Shown: positions 37,247-45,814, counted from the first letter of the stretch. The stretch: 64,000 nt of DNA from CAWCPR01 sp963797475 (GCA_963797475.1 CAWCPR010000001.1:2914001-2978000); one strand, 5' to 3'. Notes: generated from the letters alone by a model not told the origin. A program made the numbers and translations.

Positions 37247-40200
37247 ATGCGCCACTCGACCTATTCCGAGCATGATTATGGTTTCGGTTCACGCATCCTT
37301 GCCCTCCGCACTGAAAGCAATTTTACCCAATCCGGGCTTGCCGAATTTCTGGGCGTCTCACGCCAGACCATCGTCGGTTGGGAATCCGGCACTTATTATC
37401 CCTCCCCACAGCATCTCAGGCACTTAATCGAGCTATGTTTGCAGCACCACGCCTTCCACGGCGGGCAGGAAGCCGAAGAAATCCGCCTCTTGTGGCAGAG
37501 CTCAAATCAGCGCATGCCGCTGGATGAAACCTGGCTCACGCACCTGCTGGAGCATCTGCCGGACTCACCTACTGCCACTGCATCGCAATCGCCGAGCGTT
37601 GGCGCGGAACCGCCAGACCCTGTACCTCAAGTGGACTGGGGAGATGCACCCGAAGTGTCGAAATTTTACGGGCGCGAGCCCGAACTCGCCCTCTTGAGCG
37701 ATTGGCTGCTGGCACAGCGCTGCCGGGTGGTGAGCGTGCTGGGCATGGGCGGCATCGGCAAGACCAGCCTGGCCGCCCGGCTGGCTCAGGAGGTGGCGCC
37801 GCGCTTCGAGCGCGTGTACTGGCGCAGCCTGCGCGATGCCCCGCCCCCCGGCGAGTGGCTGGCCGGCGCTATCGGCTTCCTTTCCAACCAGCAAGTCGTG
37901 CCGCCGCCGGCCAACTCGGAGCGGCTGGCGGCCTTGCTGCAGTTGCTGCGCACAGGGCGCTGCCTGCTAGTGCTGGATAACTTCGACACGCTGTTCGAGC
38001 CCGGCCAAGCGGAAGGGAGCTACCGGGCAGGCCTGGCAGGGTACGGTCGTCTTCTCCAGGCAATTGGAGAAGCCAGCCACCAGAGCTGCCTGGTGTTCAC
38101 CAGCCGGGAGGCTCCGGCGGAGCTGGGCATCCTCGGCGGCGATGCGGTGCGCACATTCCACCTGGGCGGTCTGGGGGTAGACGAGGCGCATCTGGTGTTA
38201 GCACACAAGCAGCTCGTGGGCAGCCCTCAGCAGTGGGCCGAGCTGACAGGCCGGTTCGGGGGTAATGGTCTGGCGCTCAAGCTGGTCGGCGAGCGCATCC
38301 GCGAGCTCTTCGGCGGGGATATTGGCCTGTTTCTAGAGGAGGCGGGGGCCAGTAGTGTGTTCGGCGGCATCCGGCAGCTCCTGGCAGAGCAGGTCGGGCG
38401 CAGCTCGGCGCCTGAGCAGCAGGTACTGCAGGCTCTGGCACTGGCGTGCGAGCCGCTGCGCTTGGCCGAGTTGTTGGCTACGCTGACTCCGCGCCTCGGC
38501 CGCAGGCCGGTGCTGGAGGCGGTGGAGGCGCTGCGCCGGCGCTCGTTGGTGGAGCGGGTCGAGGCGACTGGCGCAACCGTGTTCACCCTGCAATCGGTAG
38601 TGCTGGAGTACGTGACCGACCGCCTGGTGGAGGACGTAGTCGAGGAGGTTGAACACGGCCAGCCGGCGCTGCTGGTCGAACAAGCGTTGATCCAGGCGCA
38701 GACCAGGGACTACGTGCGGCAGACGCAGGAGCGGCTGATCGGCGCGTCCATCCTTGAGCGGCTGAGAGTACGCCAGGGCCAGGATGGAGCAGAGCAGCGG
38801 TTGCTGGCGCTGCTGGAGGGGTGGCGCGCTCGCCCGGCCGTGGAGCAGGGGTATGGGCCGGGTAACGTGGTCAATCTCCTCAGGCTGCTGCGGGGCGACC
38901 TGCGCGGGCTCGACCTCTCCCGTCTGGCGATCCGGCAGGCCTACCTGGCGCAGGTGGATGCCCAGGACGCCCGCCTGGTGGGCGTCCACCTGACCGAGAC
39001 CGTGCTGGCTGAGGCGTTCGTTTTCCCTGGCTCAGTGGCGCTGAGTGACGACGGTGCGCTGCTGGCAGCGGGGACCGCCACCGGGCAAGTGTGGCTATGG
39101 CGGGTGGCCGATCGCACGCTGCTGATGACGCTCGAAGGCCACATCGGCCCGGTCTTTGCCATGGCGCTCTCCGCTGATGGACACCTGCTGGCCAGCGGTC
39201 AAGGAGATGGGACGGTGCGGCTGTGGGACGCGAGCACCGGGCAACTGCTGGCCACGCTCGAAGGCCACACCGGCGGGGTTTGGGGGGTAGCCCTTTCCGC
39301 CAATGGACACGTACTTGCCAGCGGCAGCGTGGACGGGACGGTACGGATATGGGACGCGAGCACCAGGCGATTGCTGGCCACGCTCGAGGCCACACCGGCG
39401 GGGTCTGGGGGGTAGCGCTCTCAGCTGACGGACACCTGCTGGCCAGCAGTGGTGGGGGTGGGACGGTGCGGCTGTGGGAGGTGCCGAGTGGGCAGCCATT
39501 GGCCGCCCTCCAGGGCCACGCCGGCGGGGTCTGGAGGGTAGCGCTCTCCGCTGATGGACACTTGCTGGCCAGCGGCGGCGCGGACGGGACGGTACGGTTG
39601 TGGGAGGTGCCAAATGGGAGACCGCTGGCGACCCTGGAAGGCCATACCGGTGTCTGGGGGGTAGCGCTCTCCGCTGATGGACACCTTCTGGCTAGCAGCG
39701 GTGGGGGTGGGACGCTGCGGCTGTGGGAGGCGCCGAGCGGGCGGCCGTTGGCCGCGTTCCAGGGCCACACCAGTGGGGTCCGGGGGATAGCGCTCTCCGC
39801 CGACGGATACCTGCTGGCCAGCGGTGGTATTGAGGGAACGGTACGGCTGTGGGAGGCGCCGAGCGGGCGGCCACTGGCTACCCTGCAGGGCCAGACCAAC
39901 GGAGTCACTGGGGTGGCGCTCTCCGCCAATGGACACCTGGTAGCCAGCGGTAGCCAGGACTGGATGGTGCGGTTGTGGAAGGCGCCGAGCGGGCTGCCGC
40001 TGGCCGCGTTGCACGGCCATACTGGCCCGGTCTTTGCCGTGGCGCTCTCCGCCGACGGACACTTGCTGGCCAGTGGTAGCCAGGATGGGGTGGTGCGACT
40101 GTGGGAGGCGTCGAGCGGGCGGTCATTGGCGACCCTTGAAGGCCACACTGGTGGGGCCTGGGGGGTAGCGCTCTCCGCCGACGGACACCTGCTGGCTAGC

Positions 40201-40905
40201 GGCAATGCGGACGGGACCCTTCAGTTGTGGGAGGCGCCGAACGGGCGGCTGTTGGCGACTCTTGAAGGTCACACCGGTGCAGCCCGCGGGGTAGCGCTCT
40301 CCGCCGACGGACACTTGCTGGCCAGCGGTAGCGCGGATAGAACGATACGGCTGTGGGAGGCGTCGAGCGGGCGGCCGCTGGCGACCCTGGAGGGCCACAT
40401 CGGCCCGGTCTTTGCCGTGGCGCTCTCCGCCGACGGGCACCTGGTGGCAAGTGGTAGCCAGGATGGGGTTGTGCGGCTGTGGGAGGCGCCGAGCGGGCGG
40501 CCGCTGGCAACCCTCCAGGGCCACACTGGCCTGGTTTGGGGGGTAGCGCTCTCCGCCGATGGACACCTGTTGGCCAGCGGCGGCCTTGAGGGGACGGTGC
40601 GGCTGTGGGAGGCGTCGAGCGGGCGGCCGCTGGCGACCTTGCAGGGTCACACCGGCGGGGTGTGGGGGGTAGCGCTCTCCGCCGATGGACACCTGTTGGC
40701 CAGCGGCGGCTGGGATGGGAAGGTTCGGCTGTGGGAGACACCGAGTGGCACCTGTCTGCGCACCCTGCGGAGCGATCGCCGCTACGAGCGCCTGGACATC
40801 ACCGGCCTGACGGGTATCACCGACGCGCAGCGGCAGGCGCTGCATACACTGGGAGCTGTCTATGACGAAGGGAGCACCAGCCCCGAGCAATTGGCTCAGG
40901 TCTAA
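37247..40905 (+). pseudogene. HTH-STAND (NB-ARC) protein with 14 WD40 blades, one frameshift
   Basis: The ATG at 37247 has AAGGAGGT upstream. An XRE-type HTH comes first ('LAEFLGVSRQTIVGWESG'). An NB-ARC ATPase follows with Walker A 'VLGMGGIGKTSLAARL' and Walker B 'CLLVLDNFDTLF', then a helical region, a short pentapeptide-like linker ('LRGLDLSRLAIRQAYL') and 14 WD40 units. The frame changes at about 39386, where 'CTCGAGGCCAC' lacks one A found in sister repeats ('CTCGAAGGCCAC'). Repaired, the protein is ~1220 residues. Such proteins are thought to sense a ligand through the propellers and signal by oligomerising. The frameshift would leave only two and a half blades. Confidence 0.8.
39033..40770 (+). 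repeat. 14 tandem WD40-encoding repeats, ~126 bp each
   Basis: Units of 42 codons ('GHTGGVWGVALSADGHLLAS' then '-DGTVRLWEAPSGRPLATL') differ by only a few substitutions. One unit lacks one codon ('GHTGVWGV' near 39645). The near-identity at DNA level shows recent amplification or conversion. Fourteen blades fit two seven-bladed propellers. Confidence 0.9.
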
Positions 40906-40973
40906 CCGCCGCGAGCATAGACATCTCTGATGTTCACCGGTGAATACGGTATGAAGACATAGGAAATAAGCCA

Positions 40974-41011
40974 GGCTGCCAGCTTATGCCCGGGAGGCTA
41001 AGCTGGCAGCC
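40974..41011. terminator. Bidirectional stem-loop between convergent genes
   Basis: Arms GGCTGCCAGCTTA (40974-40986) and TAAGCTGGCAGCC (40999-41011) pair perfectly around a 12-base loop. It lies between the converging STAND and coiled-coil genes. Confidence 0.7.
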
Positions 41012-41090
41012 AATCGATCGCTGCTTCATGAAGCAGGGGACCCGTCAATCAATAGAGACTGGTATCAATCAATTAATCGATACTTTCTGA

Positions 41091-41510
41091 TTAAGCTAAC
41101 AAATCAGCGTAAGCCTGTGCGTCGATCGCCTCCAATACAGCAATCTCAGCTTCATCTATTGCCATTGCAGCAAAATAGATTGCAGCCTCAGCATACGACT
41201 CTGCATCATCAGCCCGCTTGTTCGCCTTCTTTACCTCACGAGCGTCTTTCTCAGCCTCAATCTTGTTCTTGATCTGTTGCATCTTCTGGTTATAGTTATC
41301 CTGGAGCTCTCCCCATTGTGCTGCAGTAGCTGCCTGGCCCTCCATAACACTTGCCTTGAACGATGCTTGCCTGGCTTTAGCATCCGCTTTTGATTTCTGG
41401 ATAGATGCTTCCACCTTCTCCTTCGATTCTTGCGCAGCGGTTGCCGCTTTCGTCTGTGCCTTTGATACGCGGTCTGATAGTTCCTTAAGTTGTTCTGATA
41501 GCTTTTTCAT
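41091..41510 (-). CDS. Small alpha-helical coiled-coil protein
   Basis: A 139-residue soluble protein, nearly all helix: 'KLSEQLKELSDRVSKAQTKA', basic/acidic Ala-rich heptads, and a C-terminal 'AIYFAAMAIDEAEIAVLEAIDAQAYADLLA' hydrophobic helix in two parts. Similar proteins of unknown function occur in actinobacteria and Chloroflexota. The ATG at 41510 has GGAGAG eight bases upstream, preferred over the ATG at 41543. It is expressed from regulon promoter D, with an ~85-base leader. A role in envelope or membrane protection is suggested only by the regulon. Confidence 0.75.
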   Translation of the reverse strand: MKKLSEQLKELSDRVSKAQTKAATAAQESKEKVEASIQKSKADAKARQASFKASVMEGQAATAAQWGELQDNYNQKMQQIKNKIEAEKDAREVKKANKRADDAESYAEAAIYFAAMAIDEAEIAVLEAIDAQAYADLLA

Positions 41511-41597
41511 GGTACTCTCCTTATTTTCCTGGTCTTCCCTCATCTGCCCTTTTCGGCTTCGAGGGTTTCAACAAAATTATCGTTCGTAACTGTGCAT

Positions 41598-41652
41598 AGG
41601 ATACCAACCTGGGATGAAGTTGTCATGAATCTAAAGTGCTATAAAAGTGTCA
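41598..41652 (-). promoter_or_regulatory. Regulon promoter D (coiled-coil gene)
   Basis: Minus strand: CACTTT half-sites at 41649-41644 and 41638-41633, -35 ATGACA at 41626-41621, 17-bp spacer, -10 TATCCT at 41603-41598. The upstream TGACA includes the TGA stop codon (41652-41650) of the permease gene. Its transcript start and leader are duplicated at promoter E. Confidence 0.78.
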
Positions 41653-42927
41653 TTCTTCCCCACTGCCCTGGCGAGACTTGGGGGATCGAGACCGGATCCA
41701 CCTCTGAAACTCTGCGAGCAAGGAGGAGAGCCAATTCCCGGAAGAGGGAGTGCCTGACTCCGGAGCTGTAGACTCAGTTTGTATGAGCTCCTGATTCCAT
41801 ATCTTGCGGTGAATATAGCTCAGGACTTCGCGGCCGGTAGCAATGACCGGCGTTGCCAGCAGCGCGCCTAATATCCCACCAGCCGAAGCGCCGACCACTA
41901 CCCCGGTCATGACGATCAGAGGCGGCAGCTCAACCGCGTCGCCCAGCACGCGCGGGACAATCAAGTTATTTTCCACCTGCTGCACCAGGATATAGAAAAG
42001 GATGACCAGCCCAGCGAAGTACAGGTGGCTGATCGGGAGGGTAGCCGACCCTTGGATCAACGCCACAATCACCGCTGGAACTGTGGCGATGATCGGGCCA
42101 AAGTTTGGGATGATCTCAAGCAGGCCGGCGATAATCCCCAGGTATAGCGCGCCGGGCATGCCCAGCGCAGTCAGACCAATTGTGGTCATCACCCCAATCA
42201 CGAGCATCAATATCAGCTCGCCGTGGAAAAAGGCGTTCCACACTCGCTCAATCCGAGACAGCAGGATGGATATTTCAGACCGGTAGGCAGCCGGTAGTGA
42301 TTTAAGGAGTGCGCCGCGATAGGTATGCGCCTCCAGGCTAATATAGATGGATGCCAGAAATATAAAGCCGATCTTTGCGGCTTGCGAGATTACCGTCCCA
42401 ACCAGATTTGTGCTGGCTTCCACTACCGACTTTAGCGCGGAGCTGAGTGGTTGGAGGATCGGGGTGAGGTTTGGGGAAACTGCCGCGGGGGTTGATAACG
42501 GCTGAAACCCTTCGAGCAGCGTTTCTATAGCTCTGTCGATGTAAACATCCAATCCGGCGATTGGGAGTTGGGCGGCCTTGATCGTTGTGAGCGTTGACCG
42601 CAGCCATTCTGCGCTGCTCTGGAGACTGCTTTGATAATCCAGGTTTACGAAATAGTCCAACGTGTCGATGATCGTCGGGAGGCTGAGCAATACTACCAGC
42701 GGAACCAGAATCGCCAGGCACAGGTAAACCAATCCTACGGCCAGGCCGCGTGGCAGATGGAAGAGGCGCTGCAGCCATAGAACGACGGGCCGAACGATCG
42801 CCGCGATGAGCGCGGCCACGGCCAGCAGAGGCATTACTGGGCGGCTCAGATACAGGATAAAGATCCCCAAGAGTACTAAGCCAGCCGCGACCAAATATTT
42901 TGTAGGTTTGCTCCAGGTTGTTTTCAT
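41650..42927 (-). CDS. AI-2E family transporter (TqsA/PerM-like permease)
   Basis: A 425-residue membrane protein with about eight helices in the AI-2E_transport (PF01594) pattern. These are an N-terminal helix pair, a long soluble segment (about 70-170), then 'GMPGALYLGIIAGLLEIIPNFGPIIA' and 'VENNLIVPRVLGDAVELPPLIVM' in two conserved blocks. Family members export autoinducer-2 or act as Na+/H+ antiporters; the substrate here is unknown. The start at 42927 lies only about three bases after the predicted transcription start of promoter F, and there is no ribosome site, so the mRNA may be leaderless. The C-terminus is charged and cytoplasmic. Confidence 0.9.
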   Translation of the reverse strand: MKTTWSKPTKYLVAAGLVLLGIFILYLSRPVMPLLAVAALIAAIVRPVVLWLQRLFHLPRGLAVGLVYLCLAILVPLVVLLSLPTIIDTLDYFVNLDYQSSLQSSAEWLRSTLTTIKAAQLPIAGLDVYIDRAIETLLEGFQPLSTPAAVSPNLTPILQPLSSALKSVVEASTNLVGTVISQAAKIGFIFLASIYISLEAHTYRGALLKSLPAAYRSEISILLSRIERVWNAFFHGELILMLVIGVMTTIGLTALGMPGALYLGIIAGLLEIIPNFGPIIATVPAVIVALIQGSATLPISHLYFAGLVILFYILVQQVENNLIVPRVLGDAVELPPLIVMTGVVVGASAGGILGALLATPVIATGREVLSYIHRKIWNQELIQTESTAPESGTPSSGNWLSSLLAEFQRWIRSRSPKSRQGSGEE

Positions 42928-42936
42928 CTTAGCTTT

Positions 42937-42990
42937 ATCTTACCGGCTTTAAGAATGGCTGTCATCAAACGAAAGTTTGAGAAAAGTGTC
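42937..42990 (-). promoter_or_regulatory. Regulon promoter F (AI-2E permease)
   Basis: Minus strand: CACTTT at 42988-42983 and AACTTT at 42977-42972 (11 bp apart), -35 ATGACA at 42965-42960, 17-bp spacer, -10 TAAGAT at 42942-42937. It is the most diverged copy but keeps every spacing. Confidence 0.7.
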
Positions 42991-43043
42991 ATTCTTGGCG
43001 CATACCACCAGGATTCCATCGATCCGCAGGCCGGAGGCAGAAA

Positions 43044-43098
43044 TAATACTTTTATAGCACTTTGGATTCATGACAGCTTTACCCAAGGTTGGTATCCT
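43044..43098 (+). promoter_or_regulatory. Regulon promoter E (small protein gene)
   Basis: ACTTTT at 43048 and CACTTT at 43058 keep the 11-bp register. The -35 ATGACA is 43070-43075, the spacer 17 bp and the -10 TATCCT 43093-43098. The following ~90 bases match the leader of promoter D in inverted orientation. Confidence 0.76.
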
Positions 43099-43194
43099 AT
43101 GCACAGTTATGAACGATAGTTTTTTTGAAATCCCTCGAAGCCAATCAAGGCAGATGAGGGACCAGCTAAGGAATGACTAAGAGGTCAAGTTACA

Positions 43195-43476
43195 ATGCAA
43201 GGTCTGATTGGCGATCGTTTTCTCAAGAGATTTTTCGGAAGCCGCTCACATCGACGAGGGGCAAATCCGGCCGATGAGGCGCTGACCTTGCCGGAGACAG
43301 AGGCAAAAGAGCCTGAGGTAAAAAGGCTTAAGGCAGAAAAGCCTGCTGAACAGGGCTGTCCACCCAGGGATGGCCTGCCCAAAGAGGATGCGACGCTGGA
43401 GAATAAAAAAACAGGTGAAATTAAGGAACTCGCCAGTCCTGAAAACGGATCGGATCAAACGACGATTGATCATTAA
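43195..43476 (+). CDS. Small charged protein of unknown function
   Basis: A 93-residue protein: a basic N-terminus ('DRFLKRFFGSRSHRRG') followed by an acidic, Lys/Glu/Pro-rich, probably disordered region. I recognise no family. It is supported as a gene mainly by promoter E and its ~95-base leader, duplicated from the coiled-coil gene. The ribosome site is weak (AGAGGTCAAG). The N-terminal amphipathic stretch might bind membrane, which is a guess. Confidence 0.5.
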   Translation: MQGLIGDRFLKRFFGSRSHRRGANPADEALTLPETEAKEPEVKRLKAEKPAEQGCPPRDGLPKEDATLENKKTGEIKELASPENGSDQTTIDH

Positions 43477-43839
43477 CCGCGACAAATAACTCACGACCGA
43501 TCTATATAACCCCTCCATAAAAACCTACAGGCGCAGCGTCTAAATCAGAGTAAGCTGCACAGCCATCCCGGAGCAACCGGGTACATCAGGCAGGGGAAGC
43601 GTGAGTTCAAAGTGGAGGCCCGGCTTCAGCCGAAAAAGGCAGAGGGGGCCGGGCCTTCATGAATTTCATTAACAGACGAGGAATATGGGCCTATAAAGCG
43701 ATGGCGGAATCTGATCTGATGGACTCACATCTTGAGCGGTTAGCCTTGCGGGCGCTGTCAAGGCGCCCAAATCACGAAGGTAGCCGGCGTATCAGGAAGT
43801 TTATGAGTAGAGCAGGGTTATCAACTGTATTTTTCCTGA
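43477..43839. other. Gap between small protein and catabolic array, with a hairpin
   Basis: A perfect 9-bp stem (AGGCCCGGC 43616-43624 / GCCGGGCCT 43648-43656) could terminate the preceding gene and the convergent array. A 79-codon frame at 43659 begins three bases after the hairpin, has no ribosome site and overlaps the next gene, so I do not call it. Confidence 0.45.
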
Positions 43840-44211
43840 TCATTCTACCGCCGGGATATTATGTTCCGTCAGTGCGATGCCTTCGCGCATCTCTTTGAGA
43901 TCCACTGAAAGCGACAATTTACGCGTCTCGAAAAAGATCCCAAAAGTCTCCTTCAAAACCTTCATCACGCGCCGTGTTGCATCCTTTTGAACTTCGATCG
44001 GGCGTCCCTCTCGGATCAACAAACCCACATGCACAAAAGCATAATCGGGATCGCCATCCGCAATGCGGTATTGGGTGTGTTTGATGGCGCGGCTCTTGAT
44101 GCCTTTTAGATTGATCGCGCCTGTGGCGACGACTTCCTCGTGCAAACGTGCCAACAATGGCTGGACATCAACATCGATGTTATCGGTATACTCAAGCGTC
44201 AGGTGTGGCAT
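43840..44211 (-). CDS. 5-carboxymethyl-2-hydroxymuconate isomerase-like tautomerase
   Basis: A 123-residue member of the CHMI branch of the tautomerase superfamily. The catalytic Pro2 is present (MPHLTLEYTDNI), together with the family segments 'HTQYRIADGDPDYAFVHVGLLIREGR' and 'LSLSVDLKEMREG'. In the homoprotocatechuate pathway this enzyme converts 5-carboxymethyl-2-hydroxymuconate to its keto form. Here it follows an extradiol dioxygenase by 11 bases, with a GalB-like hydratase and a LigK-like aldolase upstream. It may therefore isomerise the dioxygenase product before hydration. It is the last gene of the array. Confidence 0.82.
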   Translation of the reverse strand: MPHLTLEYTDNIDVDVQPLLARLHEEVVATGAINLKGIKSRAIKHTQYRIADGDPDYAFVHVGLLIREGRPIEVQKDATRRVMKVLKETFGIFFETRKLSLSVDLKEMREGIALTEHNIPAVE

Positions 44212-44222
44212 ACAGTCCTCTG

Positions 44223-45185
44223 TTATTCTTCCACAGGCGGTGTGCCGTGCTTATGGAACGACTCGATCGTCTTCAATCCCCAGGCCTGTCCTTTCTTGCG
44301 TTCCTCTTCACTCCAGACAATCGTCTTCCAATCGGGCGCAAGGATCAGGCGCGCGCCTGCGTTGGCAATTTCAAAACGATTACCGCCCGGTTCGTACACA
44401 TACAAAAAGAATGTCTGCTGGATGGCATGTTTGTGCGGACCTGTTTCGATGAAGACGCCGTGCTCCAAACAAATATCCGCCGCGCGCAGAACTGCTTCAC
44501 GATTGTCCACTGCATAGGTGAAGTGATGCAGACGTCCCTTTGCTCCATAGGCATCTTCGGCGATTGCAACGTCATACGACTTGTTTGTGAAGGTTACCCA
44601 CGCGCCCTTCTCGGAGCCATCGTCGAAAACGATTTGCTCGGTCAATCGTCCCCCTAGAGACTCCACCAGAAACACCCACGTGGCATGTACATCCGCTGCG
44701 AGAAGGTTGATATGATCCAGCCGCCGCACCCCCACACCACGGTCAGAAAATCGGGACGCCTGATTCTTCAATGCAGGCTTTAACCCGGCTGGCGCTTGAT
44801 ACCATTCCGTCTCATAGTAAATTTCCATTTGGTGACCGTCGGGAGTTGTAAAGCAATACGCAGGACCATGCCCAACGTTATCATCCTTCCAGCCTTTGCC
44901 CAAACCTGTTTTCTTGATAGCTTCCACGCGCCGCTGAAGTGCTGGCGGACTCATGGCGCGAAAAGCATAATGACCCAGCCCTGGCTTTGGAGAAGCTGTC
45001 AGTTGAAGCGAATGATGTTCATAATCATCCCAACCCCGAAGGTAGAACGAATCGCCTTTTCGTCCGCTTTCGGTCATGCCCATTACGTCAACAAAAAACC
45101 GCAGACTCTCCTCAGGCTTCGGGGTCAACAATTCCACGTGACCGAGATGGGCAATATCATGGATGGGTTCATCCAGGCTTGTCAT
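44223..45185 (-). CDS. Extradiol (catechol 2,3-type) ring-cleavage dioxygenase
   Basis: A 320-residue two-domain VOC protein. The C-terminal domain has the Fe(II) ligands His158 (RLDHINLL), His221 (RLHHFTYA) and Glu272 (GGNRFEIA). Flanking sequence resembles metapyrocatechases ('LRAADICLEHGVFIETGPHKHAI', written here across conserved positions). The residue that is an acid-base His in XylE (His199, 'AHDIA') is Tyr204 here (KSYDVAIA). The ring substrate is not certain: catechol, protocatechuate, homoprotocatechuate or gallate are possible. The start overlaps the aldolase stop by four bases, so it is co-translated with the lower-pathway genes. Confidence 0.85.
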   Translation of the reverse strand: MTSLDEPIHDIAHLGHVELLTPKPEESLRFFVDVMGMTESGRKGDSFYLRGWDDYEHHSLQLTASPKPGLGHYAFRAMSPPALQRRVEAIKKTGLGKGWKDDNVGHGPAYCFTTPDGHQMEIYYETEWYQAPAGLKPALKNQASRFSDRGVGVRRLDHINLLAADVHATWVFLVESLGGRLTEQIVFDDGSEKGAWVTFTNKSYDVAIAEDAYGAKGRLHHFTYAVDNREAVLRAADICLEHGVFIETGPHKHAIQQTFFLYVYEPGGNRFEIANAGARLILAPDWKTIVWSEEERKKGQAWGLKTIESFHKHGTPPVEE

Positions 45186-45814
45186 TTTTGATTCCTTTCC
45201 ACATAATCACGCAGACCATGCAAATCATAAGATGTTTGTCCCGCAAGCAATTTCTTGCGCAAGGCATCTTCCCTCGCCAGTCGTTCCTCAGAGGCTTTGA
45301 GCACCTCCTCTACGCGCTCGCGCTTGACGCGAACCCCACCATCAGCATCCATCACAACAATGTCGCCTGGGGCGATATCCGTTCCGCCAACGGTGACCGC
45401 CCTGTTCAGTTCGCCGATCTTTGTCTTGGTCGCGCCTCGCACACGGATGAAATGACCCCAGATTGGCAGACCCAACTCGATCAATTCGCTCACATCCCGA
45501 ACCGACGCATCCACCAAGATCCCCGCCGCGCCCCTGACCTTGGCCTGCGTCGCCAGCAATTCGCCGACCAGCGCGACCGGAGCGGGTTCAGGCATGCTCA
45601 AGACCAGCACCTCCCCAGGCTGGATGTGTTCGATGACGGCATGGACCATCAAGTTATCATCCTGCCCGCACATGGCGGTGCGGGCAGGACCTGCCACGCG
45701 ACTATTCGGCATCAGTTGAATAAGAGGGATGTCGATCAAGCCATCACGCCCAGAGGCTTCATACACCGTTGCCACGCCGAGTTCACTTAAGCGGGTGATG
45801 TCATCAGGGTTCAT
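45182..45814 (-). CDS. RraA/LigK-family aldolase (4-carboxy-4-hydroxy-2-oxoadipate type)
   Basis: A 210-residue protein of the RraA-like HMG/CHA aldolase family. It has 'GELLATQAKVRGAAGILVDASVRD', with the metal and substrate Asp/Arg of 'DASVRD', and 'GDIVVMDADGGVRV'. LigK/GalC enzymes split 4-carboxy-4-hydroxy-2-oxoadipate to pyruvate and oxaloacetate in extradiol pathways for protocatechuate and gallate. The ATG at 45814 overlaps the GalB-like stop (ATGA), so the longer upstream frame is a shadow. The neighbouring hydratase supplies exactly this aldolase's substrate. Confidence 0.85.
   Translation of the reverse strand: MNPDDITRLSELGVATVYEASGRDGLIDIPLIQLMPNSRVAGPARTAMCGQDDNLMVHAVIEHIQPGEVLVLSMPEPAPVALVGELLATQAKVRGAAGILVDASVRDVSELIELGLPIWGHFIRVRGATKTKIGELNRAVTVGGTDIAPGDIVVMDADGGVRVKRERVEEVLKASEERLAREDALRKKLLAGQTSYDLHGLRDYVERNQK

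Noticed and set aside
39033..40770. Possible CRISPR or satellite array
   Set aside because: The 126-bp periodicity has no spacers and encodes WD40 blades in one frame.
38880..40890. Long minus-strand frames (up to 441 codons) with Pro/Arg/Ser-rich repeats
   Set aside because: They mirror the WD40-encoding repeats on the other strand; the periodicity comes from those repeats.
43659..43898. 79-codon frame before the catabolic array
   Set aside because: It starts three bases after a stable hairpin, has no ribosome site and overlaps the end of the tautomerase gene.
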